NCBI GenBank assembly: GCA_003117195.1
Contig: BDSI01000088.1
Span: forward strand, 434,001 to 498,000
Source: Eudorina sp. 2006-703-Eu-15
Lineage: Eukaryota; Chlorophyta; Chlorophyceae; Chlamydomonadales; Volvocaceae
Direction: 5' to 3'
DNA length: 64,000 nt
The position numbers and the translations under genes were made by a program. This document shows, in pieces, positions 47,201 through 59,218 of this stretch; positions within the stretch are counted from its first letter, which is position 1; the number at the start of each line of letters is the position of its first letter. The notes beneath the pieces are model-generated. The model ran no database searches, had not been told where the DNA came from, and was given only the letters and a program-made list of their open reading frames with translations.

Positions 47201-49288
47201 GCCACACGCTCACACACGACTGGCTGTGGTCCGTGGGCGCGCACCCGCTGTCCTTCACCTCGACGGGTGAGGGGCCGGTGACGCGGCATGGGGCCGTGGG
47301 TGGGAACCATGCTGCACAGAGCCCCCGAGGGAGTCGCCCCGACCCCCGACCCCACAGAGCCATAGTGCTGGCATCCATCGGGCGCGCATTGGGGCGCCTG
47401 GCGGTTTGCAGTTGGTTGTGGCGCCAGCGAAGTGCCCAATGCGCGCGCCCGATGAATGCGTCGGATTCTTCACGAGGCGGGCAGCACCTGCGAGAGCGGG
47501 TTCAATGTGCCTCCAGCAGCTATCTCGTCCACGACGGACATAAGGCACCCATCGGCTTACTCGTGCCCCGCTCCACCAGAGCACCGCGCGGGACCTCTCG
47601 TGAGCCCGTCCGTCGGGATCTCGCCACCGCCCACCTCGCCCCCCGCAGGCCAGCAGTACACCGCCATCCAGCGCGACGCCCTGGCCCGCTCCTACCTGCT
47701 GGACGCCATGGACACAAGCGTGGACGCCGTCAACGTGGCCATGCTGCAGCTCATGAGGGCCAAGCCGTCCGCCAAGCTGTTCAAGAACTTCAAGGTGTGG
47801 GCCGGTCGCAGCTTTTGGGGGTGTGTGAGGCGCATGGCGCAGAGCGCATCCGGGCGGCCCGGCGCAGCCACCGACGCAGGAGGCCCGGGCCGCACATGCA
47901 CCTGCAACTAGATCTCGGGTGTCCTGCCTGGAGGTGTTGCGTATTGCACCGGCGATTACACGAAACGCGATGCAGTACGCACTCGGCCTTCTCGCGCGCA
48001 TCTGTCTTCGACTTGAATCAATCTCTCTCTCTAGCTCTAGCTCTAGCTCTAGCTCTAGCTCTAGCTCTAGCTCTAGCTCTAGCTCTAGCTCTAGCTCTAG
48101 CTCTAGCTCTAGCTCTAGCTCTAGCTCTAGCTCTAGCTCTAGCTCTAGCTCTAGCTCTAGCTCTAGCTCTAGCTCTAGCTCTAGCTCTAGCTCTAGCTCT
48201 CTCTAGCTCTAGTTCTCTCTAGCTCTAGCTCTCTCTAGCTCTAGCTCTAGCTCTCTCTAGCTCTAGTTCTCTCTAGCTCTAGCTCTCTCTAGCTCTAGCT
48301 CTCTCTAGCTCTAGCTCTCTCTCTCTAGCTCTCTCTCTCTCTAGCTCTCGCTCTCTAGCTCTCTCTAGCTCTCTAGCTCTCTCTGCGTGAACGGAGGTTG
48401 CCCGTGGGCACTTGCCCGCCCTCGTCTGTCCCCGCCCTTCCGCGCAATGCCCTCAGGACCACCAGGTCGCTGCCCGCAACCTGCTGAAGAACTTCTACGA
48501 GGTGGTCTCCACCTGGCGGTCCATCGCCGCGCGGGCGTACACCCTGGACTTCTCCACCGCGCTGGACTACCTGCATGCGCTGGAGACGCACGTCTACGGC
48601 TTCAGTGTGCACGTCCACACGCTGGTCACCCTGGTACGCTGGGCTCAGGGCACGGGGATACCGTAGTGGTGGCGGTGGTAGGCGCTGAGTGCTGGTGGCG
48701 GTGGTAAGTGCTAAGTGTGGCTGGCAGGAAGCATGCGCGACGGCGGCTGAGATGGGATGCGTCTGGACGGACCGTCGGGATGGGGTCTGCAGCTTGCCGG
48801 CGTTGCATGCGCCACGGTGCTGCCGCGCGTCAAGGGTTTCCAGGACTATCCGCCTCCGGCAACATGAGGCCTGCAAGGGCAGCTGCGCAAAACTCCTCAA
48901 GGTTCCAAACTCCCCCGTCAGCAACGAGCAACCCCGCCCCAACCCGCTGCCCCAACCCTCTGCCCCAACCCTCTGCCCCAACCCTCTGCCCAACCCTCTG
49001 CCCCAACCCTCTGCCCCAACCCTCTGCCCCAATCCTCTGCCCCAACCCTCTGCCCCAACCCACTGCCCCAACCCTGTGCCCCAACCCTGTGCCCGAACCC
49101 CGCCCCAACCCCGCTCCCCGGCCCGTCCCTACCCTCAGACGGACCCGGTCCACTGCTCGGAGCAGGTGGTGGATACGGTGGGGCTGCTGGTCCCGGTCAC
49201 CTGCCTGGGCAGTGCGGCGGTGGCCATCCTGGCATTGGTGTGGGCCGTGCTGCCGCGGCTGACCTTCAGGAAGGCGAAGGCCAGCTGA
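38279..49288 (+). CDS. SPOT1/DUF7906-like secretory membrane protein
   Basis: Exons: 38279-38373, 38453-38498, 38573-38653, 38745-38967, 39242-39423, 39882-40073, 40378-40499, 40911-41104, 41629-41838, 42353-42483, 42744 to about 43015 (frame break inside), 43723-43836, 44436-44687, 45152-45277, 45577-45697, 46094-46221, 46580-46707, 47064-47266, 47649-47794, 48457-48633, 49139-49288. About 1,095 residues. Residues 1-28 are a signal peptide (MTMRSALGLVLATGIALLCW...), and a helix LLVPVTCLGSAAVAILALVW near the end anchors it, so it is a type I membrane protein. It resembles Arabidopsis At5g58100 (SPOT1, needed for normal pollen exine): IPLNVVLVGFNGDGN, SYVHLNFTCNVVLI, RDIPVYILQLERD, and the DWLWSVGAHP stretch. 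The family's biochemical role is unknown. The family name rests on memory of these motifs. Confidence 0.75.
42744..43015 (+). other. Frame break inside exon 11 of the SPOT1-like gene
   Basis: After the acceptor at 42743 the family-like strand FVIPVAPSD reads in one frame. The acidic helix ERAWRAQHQIVLLQAELDLM, about 200 bases on, reads one base later, and the second frame has a TGA at 42748. Either a small intron or alternative acceptor (for example the CAG near 42850) lies between, or the assembly has a one-base error. Confidence 0.5.
43040..43110. repeat. GT-rich microsatellite in an intron
   Basis: Runs of GT separated by short AGAATT- and GGAG-like breaks. A second GT run occurs at 43282-43300 in the same intron of the SPOT1-like gene. 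Confidence 0.85.
45278..45420. repeat. Direct duplication of about 50 bases in an intron
   Basis: GTGGGGAGCGACCCGAGCGG and GCTGTCTCAACACTCTCTGC each occur twice in order, the second pass missing a short middle piece. It lies in the intron after the exon ending at 45277. Confidence 0.8.
45961..46008. repeat. (TATACG/TATATG)n microsatellite
   Basis: A purine-pyrimidine alternating AT-rich run in an intron of the SPOT1-like gene, followed closely by the exon at 46094. Confidence 0.85.
46292..46313. repeat. (AC)n microsatellite
   Basis: About eleven AC dinucleotides in an intron of the SPOT1-like gene. Confidence 0.9.
48021..48384. repeat. Giant (AGCTCT)n hexanucleotide array in an intron
   Basis: About 360 bases, almost pure AGCTCT for the first 170 bases and then mixed with CT dinucleotide insertions. 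Each unit holds the self-complementary words AGCT and CTAG. It lies in the intron between the exons ending at 47794 and starting at 48457. It creates spurious Ser-only and Leu-Ala frames. Confidence 0.95.
48937..49110. repeat. 13-base minisatellite (CCCCAACCCTCTG) in the last intron
   Basis: About twelve copies with a few variants (CCCACTG, CCCTGTG, one copy a base short), just before the acceptor of the last exon of the SPOT1-like gene. It gives a long pyrimidine-rich tract ahead of that acceptor. Confidence 0.9.
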
Positions 49289-51660
49289 GCGCCGCCGCCG
49301 CCGCCGCCGCGAGGGTTCCCGGAATGGGAGGGAGGGGAAGGGCGGACCGGATGACATCATGGACACGGATTCGGAGGATCTTCGGATCGAATGCTCTCGG
49401 GGGTGGACAGGCGACGATCGCGTCCGGAAAGCGTGGGAAGGTACGGTAGATAAGAGCGCGAGGGGCGCCAGAGGATCGCGACGGAAAGGAGAGCCAGGAG
49501 GGGTCAGGTGGGAGCGCGTGCGACAACGGTGTCTCGGACCTGCAGTCCACAGGCGTGCGATGCCCCGCGAGGTTACATGCCGCGGTGTTTATTGATAGAC
49601 CCGCCCAAACCGCGCAGTACGTGCCGCAGTGTTGCTGAGCGTTACGTCCATGAGTGGATCGAGGCGAAACAGGCGTTCTGCGGGAACGAGCTGCGCACTT
49701 CTGGGCGCACCTGACCTGGGTCCACCAAGAGGGGACTGCGGGGGGCATCAGTAGTGGGGCGGTCGGGCAGCGCCCTTGCTTGCACGCAGGCATGACGAGG
49801 ATGGCTCGGCTGCAGCAGTGACGTCCACCCAGGATGGCCAGGTTGGTGCTGGTCCGGTGCCAACACCGCATGGTTGCAGGTGGTAGGGCAACCCAAGAGC
49901 GAGACGGACCCCCCCCCCCCCGGAAGAGTGATGGGGTCGGCAGCAGCTATGGGCAGCAGAAAGATCCCGGTTGCGGGACCGGGGCACCTCTCGGCCAGCC
50001 TCCATTCCATACTTCAATCACGGGACATACGGTACTAGGTGGGCTCTGCAGGGAATCTGGGCGGGTGGAATGAGTTCCGCGGGCATCCCTGGGTGGTGTA
50101 TGGGGGCGGGGGGAGTTCTGATGTGGACGGAGGACGAGCCACGGCCGGGGTATGCGTGCGTCTTTGTTTCTCCGTGCGTGCAGCCTATGCGGCTTTGTTC
50201 CTCGTGCCCCCCCCCACGGAAAAGCAGGTCGCACGATGATGCGGTCGGGGTTGTGTCAAACACACGGTGGTGAACCTGCCACAGTGGTGTGGTTCTTGCG
50301 GCCGAAACCCGACGCAAAGCCCGTACTTGTCCGTTCGCGGCTAAGGATTGGGCCTCTTCGCCTCCTTGCAAGTTTCCATGGCGTGCGGACATGGTCCAAC
50401 AGCCGCAGCCTTTGTGGGGCCCTTTCAGTGGTACACAGAAGACGCTTCCGCTGCGTCGAGGCCAATCGAAGGTGTCGTTCCTAGTCTGCCAGGCAAGCGG
50501 CCTGGCGCGGAGGCCTGGAGTCCAGTGCCTGTGCAGGGTGGTGGGTTCGCCCCTGAATATAGAGGTGTGGGGGAGAAAGCCACATGCTCGGTAAGAAATG
50601 AACAGGTTGCCCTGCGGTGGTATCCCTGCACCAGTTCCCGGGGAGGAACGGGTCATCGGTCATGTCCTGCTACGTCCACCATCGGCCGGAGAAAGGCCAT
50701 CTGCCGTTCTACTTTCGCTGCTTTCCTGTATTGGCCTTGGGATATCGAAAAACTTTAAGTGTAATTCATGCCGTGCACCATCGGGCAGATCTTCGGAAGG
50801 AGGAAACCCTGCATGCCCAAGCAACGGGAACTTTACGTAAAGCACCGTTCAAGCAATCGAGTTGTCACAGCATATGAGTCAACGGTGCATTTATTGGATC
50901 AACCCTGGACGTTGTTAAGGCCCCTCAGTGTCGAAACCTCGCCACGTTGAAACCGCGTCGGCGGGTTGCAACGAACACGGCGGCACCAACAATTGCGCAC
51001 ATCGTGTTTGCATGAGACTGAGGCTTGTTTGCGGTAGTGTGCATGTTCTGGGGGAGGACGCAAACAAACACGCACACCACGGCAGTAAACTCAACAACAC
51101 ACGTCGCAACGGCCGTGCACGTATGCTATCACGGCCGCCTTTCTATGCGCCGTGAAACTGAATTTGTGGTCAGCTATGACACTGCAAAGCATGGCACCAA
51201 ATTGGCAAAAGCGAAAAGGAGCGCTCGTCGTACGGTGACAGAGTCGGCAATGCGAATGGACTTTTACAGCCTACATCAATTGTTCGTGGTATTTGTCGCA
51301 TTCCGAAGAGAGCAATATGGACAAGTGACATTGTGACGTGTCTCCAACCAGCAACTTTACAGTGACAGCTCTGCCGGTGTCATTACGCTCAATTCGTTAG
51401 CATCTCTCCTGGCGCTGACGTGAATTTTTCTGGGTTGCAGTCAGGGCCAACTGCAAGTACGTGAACCAGAAGCTAAGCGAGACGTGGTATGGAGACTTTA
51501 AGCATGGAGCATCTTAGTCTAACGTCAGTCCATTCAAGGGAACTTATGAAAAATCAGGCCGCTGGCGTCGCCTTGGTCGCCACGAAGCAGGACTGACGAG
51601 ATAGATAAGCGCACTTCTCACCAATTGCTGCCGAGGGCTCATCGCAGCACCTGCCGAATC
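49289..51660. other. Intergenic, no recognised gene
   Basis: The 3' flank of the SPOT1-like gene, then mixed sequence. TGTAA at 50759-50763 is the first algal-type polyadenylation signal seen after the stop, about 1.5 kb away, which is long. An open frame at 50348-50758 (plus) has fairly normal composition but no recognisable family, and the overlapping minus frame 50018-50656 is equally open, so I call neither. The start of the next gene follows at 51661. Confidence 0.4.
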
Positions 51661-54600
51661 ATGTCAACAAACGGATTCTTAATTCTGGATGCTGGCAGTG
51701 GTTCTCCTTCGCTCGCTTCGGACGAGGAGGCTGAAGGTGCACAAAGCCCTTTCGTAATTCTTCATAGTAACAAGGAGGTGAGGCGGATGTCATGATAACG
51801 AAGGGCGACTTGCAATACTCACTGACCACCATCCTCAGGGTGGAGGCGGTGCTCCAAAGTTTTGCTGCGTGCGGTCCGACGACCCTGAATCCATTAGAAG
51901 CCTCTTCACTTCCGCCCTTGCGATTGCAACGCACTGTCCTCTTGAAATGCCGCAGTCCGAGCGCCGTGGCCGCTCGCAGCGGGAGCCGCCGGCCCGAGGT
52001 GGCGGTCCCAGCCCTGTACGGCATCCCTGTCGGTCCGGTGACGACAGCGCCGGAGGGCCCCAACCACAGCGCCCATCCAGCCTTTCGTCTTCACTTGCTG
52101 AACAGGACCCAGACTCACAGCGGGCCGACACCATCCTCCATAGCGGCACCCCGCCGTTCGGCGGGCTCGCCGTCGGGTCAGACGACCCGACCGCGGCGGT
52201 TCTGGACGCCAAGGAGGTCGACGCAGCGATGGCCGAGGCCGCATCGTTGATGTCGGGTGGGATGGCCTGTTGGGCCGGTTGGCGAAGACTGACTTGAACA
52301 GGGACGGAGGGTGCCTCTCGGGTGCTTGTTGGGGACGCGCTTTCTTTGTCCATCCATCGCGGTCCCGGTCCCCAAGCACGCAGCATCCGGCGTTCAGGGC
52401 ACGACCAGGAACCGCGCAACGGCAGTAGCAGTATATTTGAGTCCGTCCTAACACAGGTGCCGGTACGGTGCTTCTGCTGTATGCGGCATGAGGTTCACCT
52501 CGGCCATGCATGGGACCCCAGCAATACCACCGTGGAGACCGTTGCCCATGACTATTACAAGTTACGTTCCCTATCATTGCAACTCTTTGGCACACCTTGC
52601 ACGTCGAGCGGCCGATACATGAGAGACGCGACCCCTCCACGCTCCGTCCGTGTCACCATCTGCAGGCACAACACACGCCAACCGGTCGTCCAACGCCACT
52701 CGCGCGGCGCAGCCCACGCTGGTTCCGGTCAGGTGGTCACGCGGGGGCGCCGGCTCCTCCTCTGGTGGCGGCGCCCCGAGCACCTCCGGCGTCTGGGCCG
52801 CCGCGGGGTGCACGATCCCGGCGGAGCCGCCTGGTCCACCGTCGGCGGCACCCCAGATGCGGGAGCAAGGTGCCGGCGGCGACTTCACCGCCACCGCGAC
52901 CGGCGCCGTCCCAGAGGTGGCGGCCGCGGACGGCGGTCGGACCGCGGCAAGCAGCGCTGCGGACCCGGGTCGCAGCAGGCACCCGGGCCGGAGGAGCGAT
53001 GACGCGTCGGAGGGGCGTGTCGCTGAGGAGGGCACTGGCGGTGCAGCAGCTGGCGCTGGAGGCGAGGCGGAGGACGGTGGTGGTGGTGGTGGCGGTGCGG
53101 GGCTGGGGGCCAGCGTGGGTCCGGCGGTGGGGCTGTTGGCTGACCTGGACGAGAGCGCCTTCGGGTCCATCCCGCCCGCGCTGCTGCACCTCCTCCAGCA
53201 GCTCGAGGAGGAGCGCGATGAGCTGGCCGGGAGACTGCTCGAATCAGGTAATCAGGTGGGGGCAGGATGTGGGCAGGAAGGAGGTCAGACCAGGTTATGG
53301 GGCTGGTTTGGTTTGGGGTTTGTATGCTAGGTTGAGCAGTTCTGTGATGTTGCGCGCTGGTGGGCGCTGAGGTGTGTTGCGTGCCTGTCTTGGCGGGGCG
53401 TCCTGAAGAAGCAGCTGGGTCCAGGCGAGGACCGACTCGCGTGGACCGACCCTCATGGACCGTGTGTAGCCGGGGTTCACGGGTATGGCTGGAACCTGGC
53501 GTGCTGTCTGCGCCCGGGATACCGTGATCCCGTTGACGGTCGAAATGGGCAGTGCACTGCCCAGCCCAGCCCCGCCGATTGACGATTCGACCGCAGCCTG
53601 CCACCCATTGACGAGTTTTAAATCAAACCCCCAGGCGCCCTGCGGTCCCCCAACCTCGATGCCCCAACCCTGGTCCCCCGGTCCGCCTCAGACGCGGAGC
53701 TCTCCTCCCTGCGCGCGAGTTACCAGCAGCTCTCCCAGTCGCACGCCAGCAGCCAGACCTGGCTGAACCAGCTCCTGGAGCAGCAGCTCGAGGCGCACGA
53801 GCGCCGGCAGCAGCGAAGGCGCAGCCGGAGCCGCCGGCAGCCCACCGCCGGTGGCGGTGGCGGCGGCGAAGCCGAGGGCGACGGCGACGGCCGCAACCGC
53901 GGCCGCAGCGTCACCGCGCGCTGCGAGCGCCCCGAAGCCTGCCAAGACGACGCCGGCAGCGCCAGCGGCACGGACCTGGCGCGTGCTCTAGCTACTGCTG
54001 TGGCGGCGGCGCCGGCGGCGAGTGCGGTCGGCGGCCAGGGGGGGCGTGTGGACTTTGCGGAGCAGGAGCCGAGTGGTTGCGCTGACTGGGTCCGTGGCAG
54101 GTCGGACCAGGAGGGCGGCTCCACCGGGGAGGCGCTGATGGAGACGGGCGTCAGCTGGGAGCCGGAGGTGGCGGAGGGCGGTGGGGCAGAGGAGGTGGAG
54201 GGTGCGGAAGAGGAGCAGCAGCAGGAGGAGGAGGAAGAGGAGGAGCAGGCGAGCCCCGCGGAGCTGACCCAGCAGCAGCAGCAACAGGGGAACCGAGCCG
54301 CCGCGGTCAGCGCCATGATGGCTCCCGACCGCGCCGACTGCGACGCAGCGGTGGAGGCGGACGCGGGGCCGGGTGGTGTCACCGAGGGGCTGGCTGCCGG
54401 GCGCACGAGTCAGACGCGCAGTGGCAGTGTCGGTCCTGCCGGCCGCAGTCGCGCCGACTGCGCCGCGGTGACCCGGGGGTCGGTGCTGCTGGACAAGGGC
54501 ACCGACGTGCGTGCTGACCACCAAGGGGCCGCATCAGGCGCCGCCCCTGAGGGCGACACGGCGGCGACTGACTCCTCCTGCGCAGGCGGCGCCGTGACAG

Positions 54601-57600
54601 CCGCCCGCGACGTCATCAGCGGCCCCCGCAGTGCAGCCGGCGGAGACCAGCAGAGCGCGACACGGGAGGCCGACAGCGGCAGCGGCCGCGGCAGCGGCCA
54701 CAGCCACGGCGGCGCCTCTGAGGGGAGCCGCGGCGGCGCAGCGGGCGGCATGCCGGGGTCCGGTGGTGAGGTGCAAATGGAGGAGGAGGAGGAGGACGAA
54801 GTGCACCCCGTCGCTGTGGCGGCGGCGCCGTCAGCGGCCGCCCGTACGGACGAGCGCATGCCCGGGGACGGCGCAGCGGACAGTCTCGTCAAGAAGCCGG
54901 CCGCGCGGGCGGCGTGTCACGGCTTGGCACGGACGCTGTCGGCGGTGGTGGAGGAGGCCGAAAATGAGGGCGATGAGCCGGAGGCGGCGCCCGCGGCTGC
55001 CGCCACGGAACAGGGTCTGCGGCGACGGCACCAAGTGCACCAGCAGCAGCAGCAGGGCCGCTCTGAACCGCGCAGCCAGCAGAAGCCGGAGGCGGAGAAG
55101 GGAGTGGCGGCGGCGGCGGAGGCGCGCGCAGGGGCTCGGACATCTGATCACCCGCGACGGAGCGGCGAGGTGGCGGCGGCCGGCCCCCCTGCTGCAACGG
55201 CAAATGCAACTGCAACCGGGGAGCGGCGGCCGCGGGGCCGGGCAGGTCGCGGCGCGGGCGCACCGCCGACGCCGGAGTCGCCGGCGCCCGTCGGCGCCAT
55301 CGCACTGGTGGTGTTCCTGTCCCTGCTGGCGGTGGTGTTGCTTGGGACAGCAGCCGGTGCGTTGTGGCTGCGGATGACAGGGCCGACAACGGGTGGCAGT
55401 GTGGCAGCTGTCGGCGGAGGCGGGTTTCGGACAGCCGCGCCGGCGGTGGTACCACCGCCGCCAAACGCGGCACCGGCGGCCGCGGCGGCGGTGCCGGCGG
55501 CGGAAGGCGCAGGCGGCCAACTGTCGGCGGAGCCCGGCCACGATGCCGTTCGCGGCGACCGGCAGTTGGGCGCCGCCGTCGATGTGGGGGCGGAGGGCGG
55601 TCCGAGTGACGCGGACACAGACGGCGAAGGAGAGGACGCCGAAGTGGATCCGTTCCTGGGCACCGTCATGTTTTACTTCCAGCCGGCGGAAGCAGCAGCA
55701 CCAGCAGCTGGGCCGCCGGGGGAGGCAGTGAGCTCGGGAGAGGCGGTCGGTGCGACGACCACGGTGTCCGGTGGCTGTGACGGCGCTGAGGCGTCGGCGG
55801 CGGCGGCGGCGGACGCGGACGCGTCCGCCACCCCAGGACACGACGAGGATGCCGCCACCGCCGCCGTCGGCATGGAGCATTCCTGCAGCAGTCCCGGCGC
55901 CACAGGAAGCACAGCCAGCGGAGGTGAGGGCGCCGTCGCCGAGGCTGCTGCTGCTGCTGCTGGGGAGGCCGCACTCGGACGCCTGGGTGGCGGTGTGGGA
56001 TGGGCGGACAAGGACGGTGACAGCAGCCACACCGAGGGCAGCGCCGACGCCGCAGCAGGTGCGGGGCCGGCAGAGGCCACGGTCGCACCGCCGCCGCCGT
56101 CGTTCGTGTTCGCTGCCGTGACGGGGCCGCAGGGCCCGCCGACGCCACAGCCGGCGTGCGCTGCGCTGCGTGGCTTGGCTGAGGCCCTGTGCTACGAGGA
56201 CCTCAGCCGCTCGAAGGGCCCGGATCCGGATCTGGATCTAGCGTCGGAGCGCAGGGCCGGCGGCGGTAAAGGCACCCGCCACCGCCGAGGTGAACGCAAA
56301 GCCGACGGCCGAGTCGCCACCGACGAGGGTGGCGAGGGCCTGCTCAGCAACAGTAGCCCGGAGGCTGCCTGCCAAGCTGTCGCAGCAGCGCGCGCGGTGC
56401 CGCCCGCAGCGCTACAGCCCCGGGGCGCTGCGGTCCGGGGCGCGATGGAGGCGGTCGAGAAGCGATGGCGGCGGCTAGTGGGGGACGTGCAGCAGGGGGC
56501 CGAGGCGGCCGGCGGAGGAGCGCCAGGCAGCGACCGACAGGGAAGGCCGAGGCGCGGCAAGGGCGCGGGCCGGACCGTGGACGACCCGCGGGACGCGACT
56601 GACGCGAAAAGCCACGTCATCGCATCTCAGGTACGGCATCGTACGATGGAGTCTAAGAACCAGCGCTGGCGTACACGGCGGACCTGGCAGATGCCCTGCC
56701 GATGGACCCGGGGGGAACCTCCAACGCCATGTGGCCCCCGCACGGACCTTTGCTCTGCCCGTCAGCGCAGGTTGAATATGTGTGCACCGATTTCCTGTGT
56801 CCCCCGGGTGTGCCCACGACCTCACCGCTGCGCTGCCTCAGGTGGTGTCCTCCTGGCTGGCCTCGCAGTGGCTGCCCCGGCTGCAGCCGTGGGTGCGGTC
56901 GGTGGCGGATGATTACGAGCTGCCCGAGTCCATACTGGCTGCGCACAAGGTACCGGCGGACGCGACTGGGTCGCGAGCTGACATGGGGTTGGCAAAGCCC
57001 GGGATGGGATGTGAGGAGGCGGAGGAGTGGGAGGAGGCATTGACGGGAGGAACGAGGGGAGGGAGGCGCCGTGGGTGGCTTCACCCCACATGCATTGCTG
57101 GGCCTCTGGTGCCGCCATGGTGTTTCGTCTGCTTCGGCAGGGGGGGAGATGCCGGGAACTTGTAGGCGGACACCTAGGCATGAGGGAGGGATCAGGAGGG
57201 CGCCAGGACGACTTTGGTGTTGGTGGCCACGCGCGCGCTGGAACCATTCCTGATTCCCCCACCGCAAGGGGGAGGAGGTCCTGCTCCGTCAGGGGGGGCC
57301 TTGACGGTGTTTGCCATTGCAAGCCCTCACTGCCGTCCCTGACATGGGTACCCGGCCACACGGTCCCCTGCGGTTGTTGCCTTCGGGACGCAGGTCGTGG
57401 CACTGGCGGCGCGGCTCTGCTCCGAGACCGGGTACGACCTGGCCAACCTGACCGCACCGGTGCGTGGGCGGCTGGACGCGGCGTTGGAGGTGATGGCGGA
57501 TGTCGTGGCGGTGCACGCGGACCCGTCGTACATGGGCGGCGCCGCGGCGGTGGAGGCGGCGCTGTCGGAGGCGGGGCGGTGTCTGGGCTGGACGGCTGCT

Positions 57601-59218
57601 CGGGCGGAGGAGGAGGCGGCGGCGGCGGAGTGCAGGAGCAGGTGCAGCCCATGGTGAGATGGTGCTGCTGTACGGGGACAGAAAACCAGCGGTAAATAGG
57701 GTAATAGGGGTTCAGGTAATGGGATATGGGAAGGACCGGCGGCAGGGGTGCCTGCCGTGTCGACCCGCAAGGGACGATTGTGTCCGTGGTGATTGACGGA
57801 TACCTGTCCGCTGCCGACCTCTGCACCTCTGCCGGCACCGGCACACTGCCAGCTATCCAGTCTGAAATCTGGGCCTCGCCGCCCGCAGGACGCGCCTGCT
57901 TGCCGCGCTGCGCAGTCTGGGCGTCCCCGCCGCCCTCCTGGAGCAAGATCTCCCGCCGGACTGGTTTCCCTTGGATCTGGATCTGGATCCCTCTCACCGG
58001 GATCTGGATATTGATTTGCACAAGCTTGAGAAATTGTTGAGCGCTGGAACTCCGCTCATGGAGTGGCTGCATGCCGCGGCGGCGGCGGCGGCCGAGGCCG
58101 GTCACGGCGCCGCCGGCGCGGCCTGGGAGCCGCTGGTGCAGGCGCTGCGCGGCGCCGCAGCCTCCGCGACGGCCACGGGCAACCGAGCGGCGCGCGCCGC
58201 GGCGAGCGCGGCGGCCGCCGCCTTTGACTCGGTGTCAGACTTTGCCGAGTCGATGGCCGATGCGGCGCAGGACGTTTTGGGTGACTGGGGCGGCTTCAGC
58301 GGCGCTGCAGCGGCCGCCGCCGCCGGCACCTCGAGGAGTGTCGAGCGGGTGAGGACGTCGGTGGCCCACGTGGCGGAGCGGGCGGGGAGTGAGTTCCGCA
58401 GGGCGGCCGCAGCGGCGTCTGCTGCGGCAGCGGGCGCGGGCGCGCGCGGGGCTGGCGGTGCCGCCGCCTGGGCATCAAGCAGGACGCGATCCGGCTCAGC
58501 TTCCTCCTCTTCCTCCTCGTCCTCTCGAGCATCATCCCCGTTTTCGTCCGTCCCATCCCCATCCTCGTCCTCATCCTCGTCCTCCTCGTGGACCTCCCTG
58601 CTGCAGGCGCTGATCTCAGCTCTGCGCCAGGCGTACCGGCAGCAGTGGAGCGCGCTGGGCTGCGGTTGCGGCGCCTGCGGCGTCAAAGGCAGCCCAGCTG
58701 GCAGCGCCACATCTGCGGCGGCAGTCGGGGAGGTGTGTGCGGGCGGCTTGGACGAGCTGCTGCGCGCGACGCGGGATGCCGCCGCGGCAGCAGCAGCTGC
58801 CGCTCAGGAAGCAAAGAGGGCCGAGGACGGCGATGGTGATGGTGACGACGATGGCGACGACGACGATGGTGACGACGATGACCCGCGGGTGCATGGTCAG
58901 GGTGGCAAGGAGCGGCGACGACGGGAGAGCGGCTGCCGGCGCCAGTCGAAGCACGGCGCGCGGATTAAAGGCAAGTGTGACGGCGCCACCGAGAAGTCTA
59001 GGAAGAATGACCGCGAGGGCATCAACCGCCGAAGAATACACGCAAGCCAACAGCAGCATGAGCAGCAGCGTGCGCTGGCGGGCCTGGCAGGTGTCGTACG
59101 GCGCTTTCAGTCGGATGTGGCGGAGCTGGAGTCCGCTGTGTCAGCGGTTCGAGTGCGCTGTCGGGGCGCCGTCAACGGCATCCAGGAGTACCGTCGGCGG
59201 CTGCAGCAGCAGCAGTAG
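51661..59218 (+). CDS. Giant single-pass membrane protein, low complexity, unknown
   Basis: Exons: 51661-51777, 51839-52256, 52666-53247, 53635-56630, 56842-56949, 57394-57641, 57889-59218; all GT-AG and in phase, 1,932 residues. The N-terminus (MSTNGFLILDAGSGS, then SDEEAEGAQSPFVILH) holds two F-x-x-L motifs. Coiled-coil-like segments lie near residues 349-372 (LLHLLQQLEEERDELAGRLL) and 391-434 (Gln/Glu/Arg-rich). A poly-Glu and poly-Gln patch follows. One strong membrane helix lies at residues 924-953 (PVGAIALVVFLSLLAVVLLG...). The C-terminal third has more ordered helices (VVSSWLASQWLPRLQPWVRS; VALAARLCSETGYDLANLTA; LLAALRSLGVPAALLEQDLP), an LDLDLD segment, long Ala/Ser runs and an acidic Asp/Gly block. 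No signal peptide. No family is recognised; roles in membrane tethering or selective autophagy are guesses. Confidence 0.75.

Noticed and set aside
47919..48222. Ser-only and Leu-Ala frames
   Set aside because: They are translations of the AGCTCT array in an intron.
50018..50758. Overlapping plus and minus open frames (136 and 212 codons)
   Set aside because: Neither has a recognisable domain or clear exon borders, and both strands are equally open.
54831..56030. 399-codon minus frame opposite the giant membrane protein gene
   Set aside because: Shadow of the plus-strand exon, which has exact splice phases and a membrane helix.
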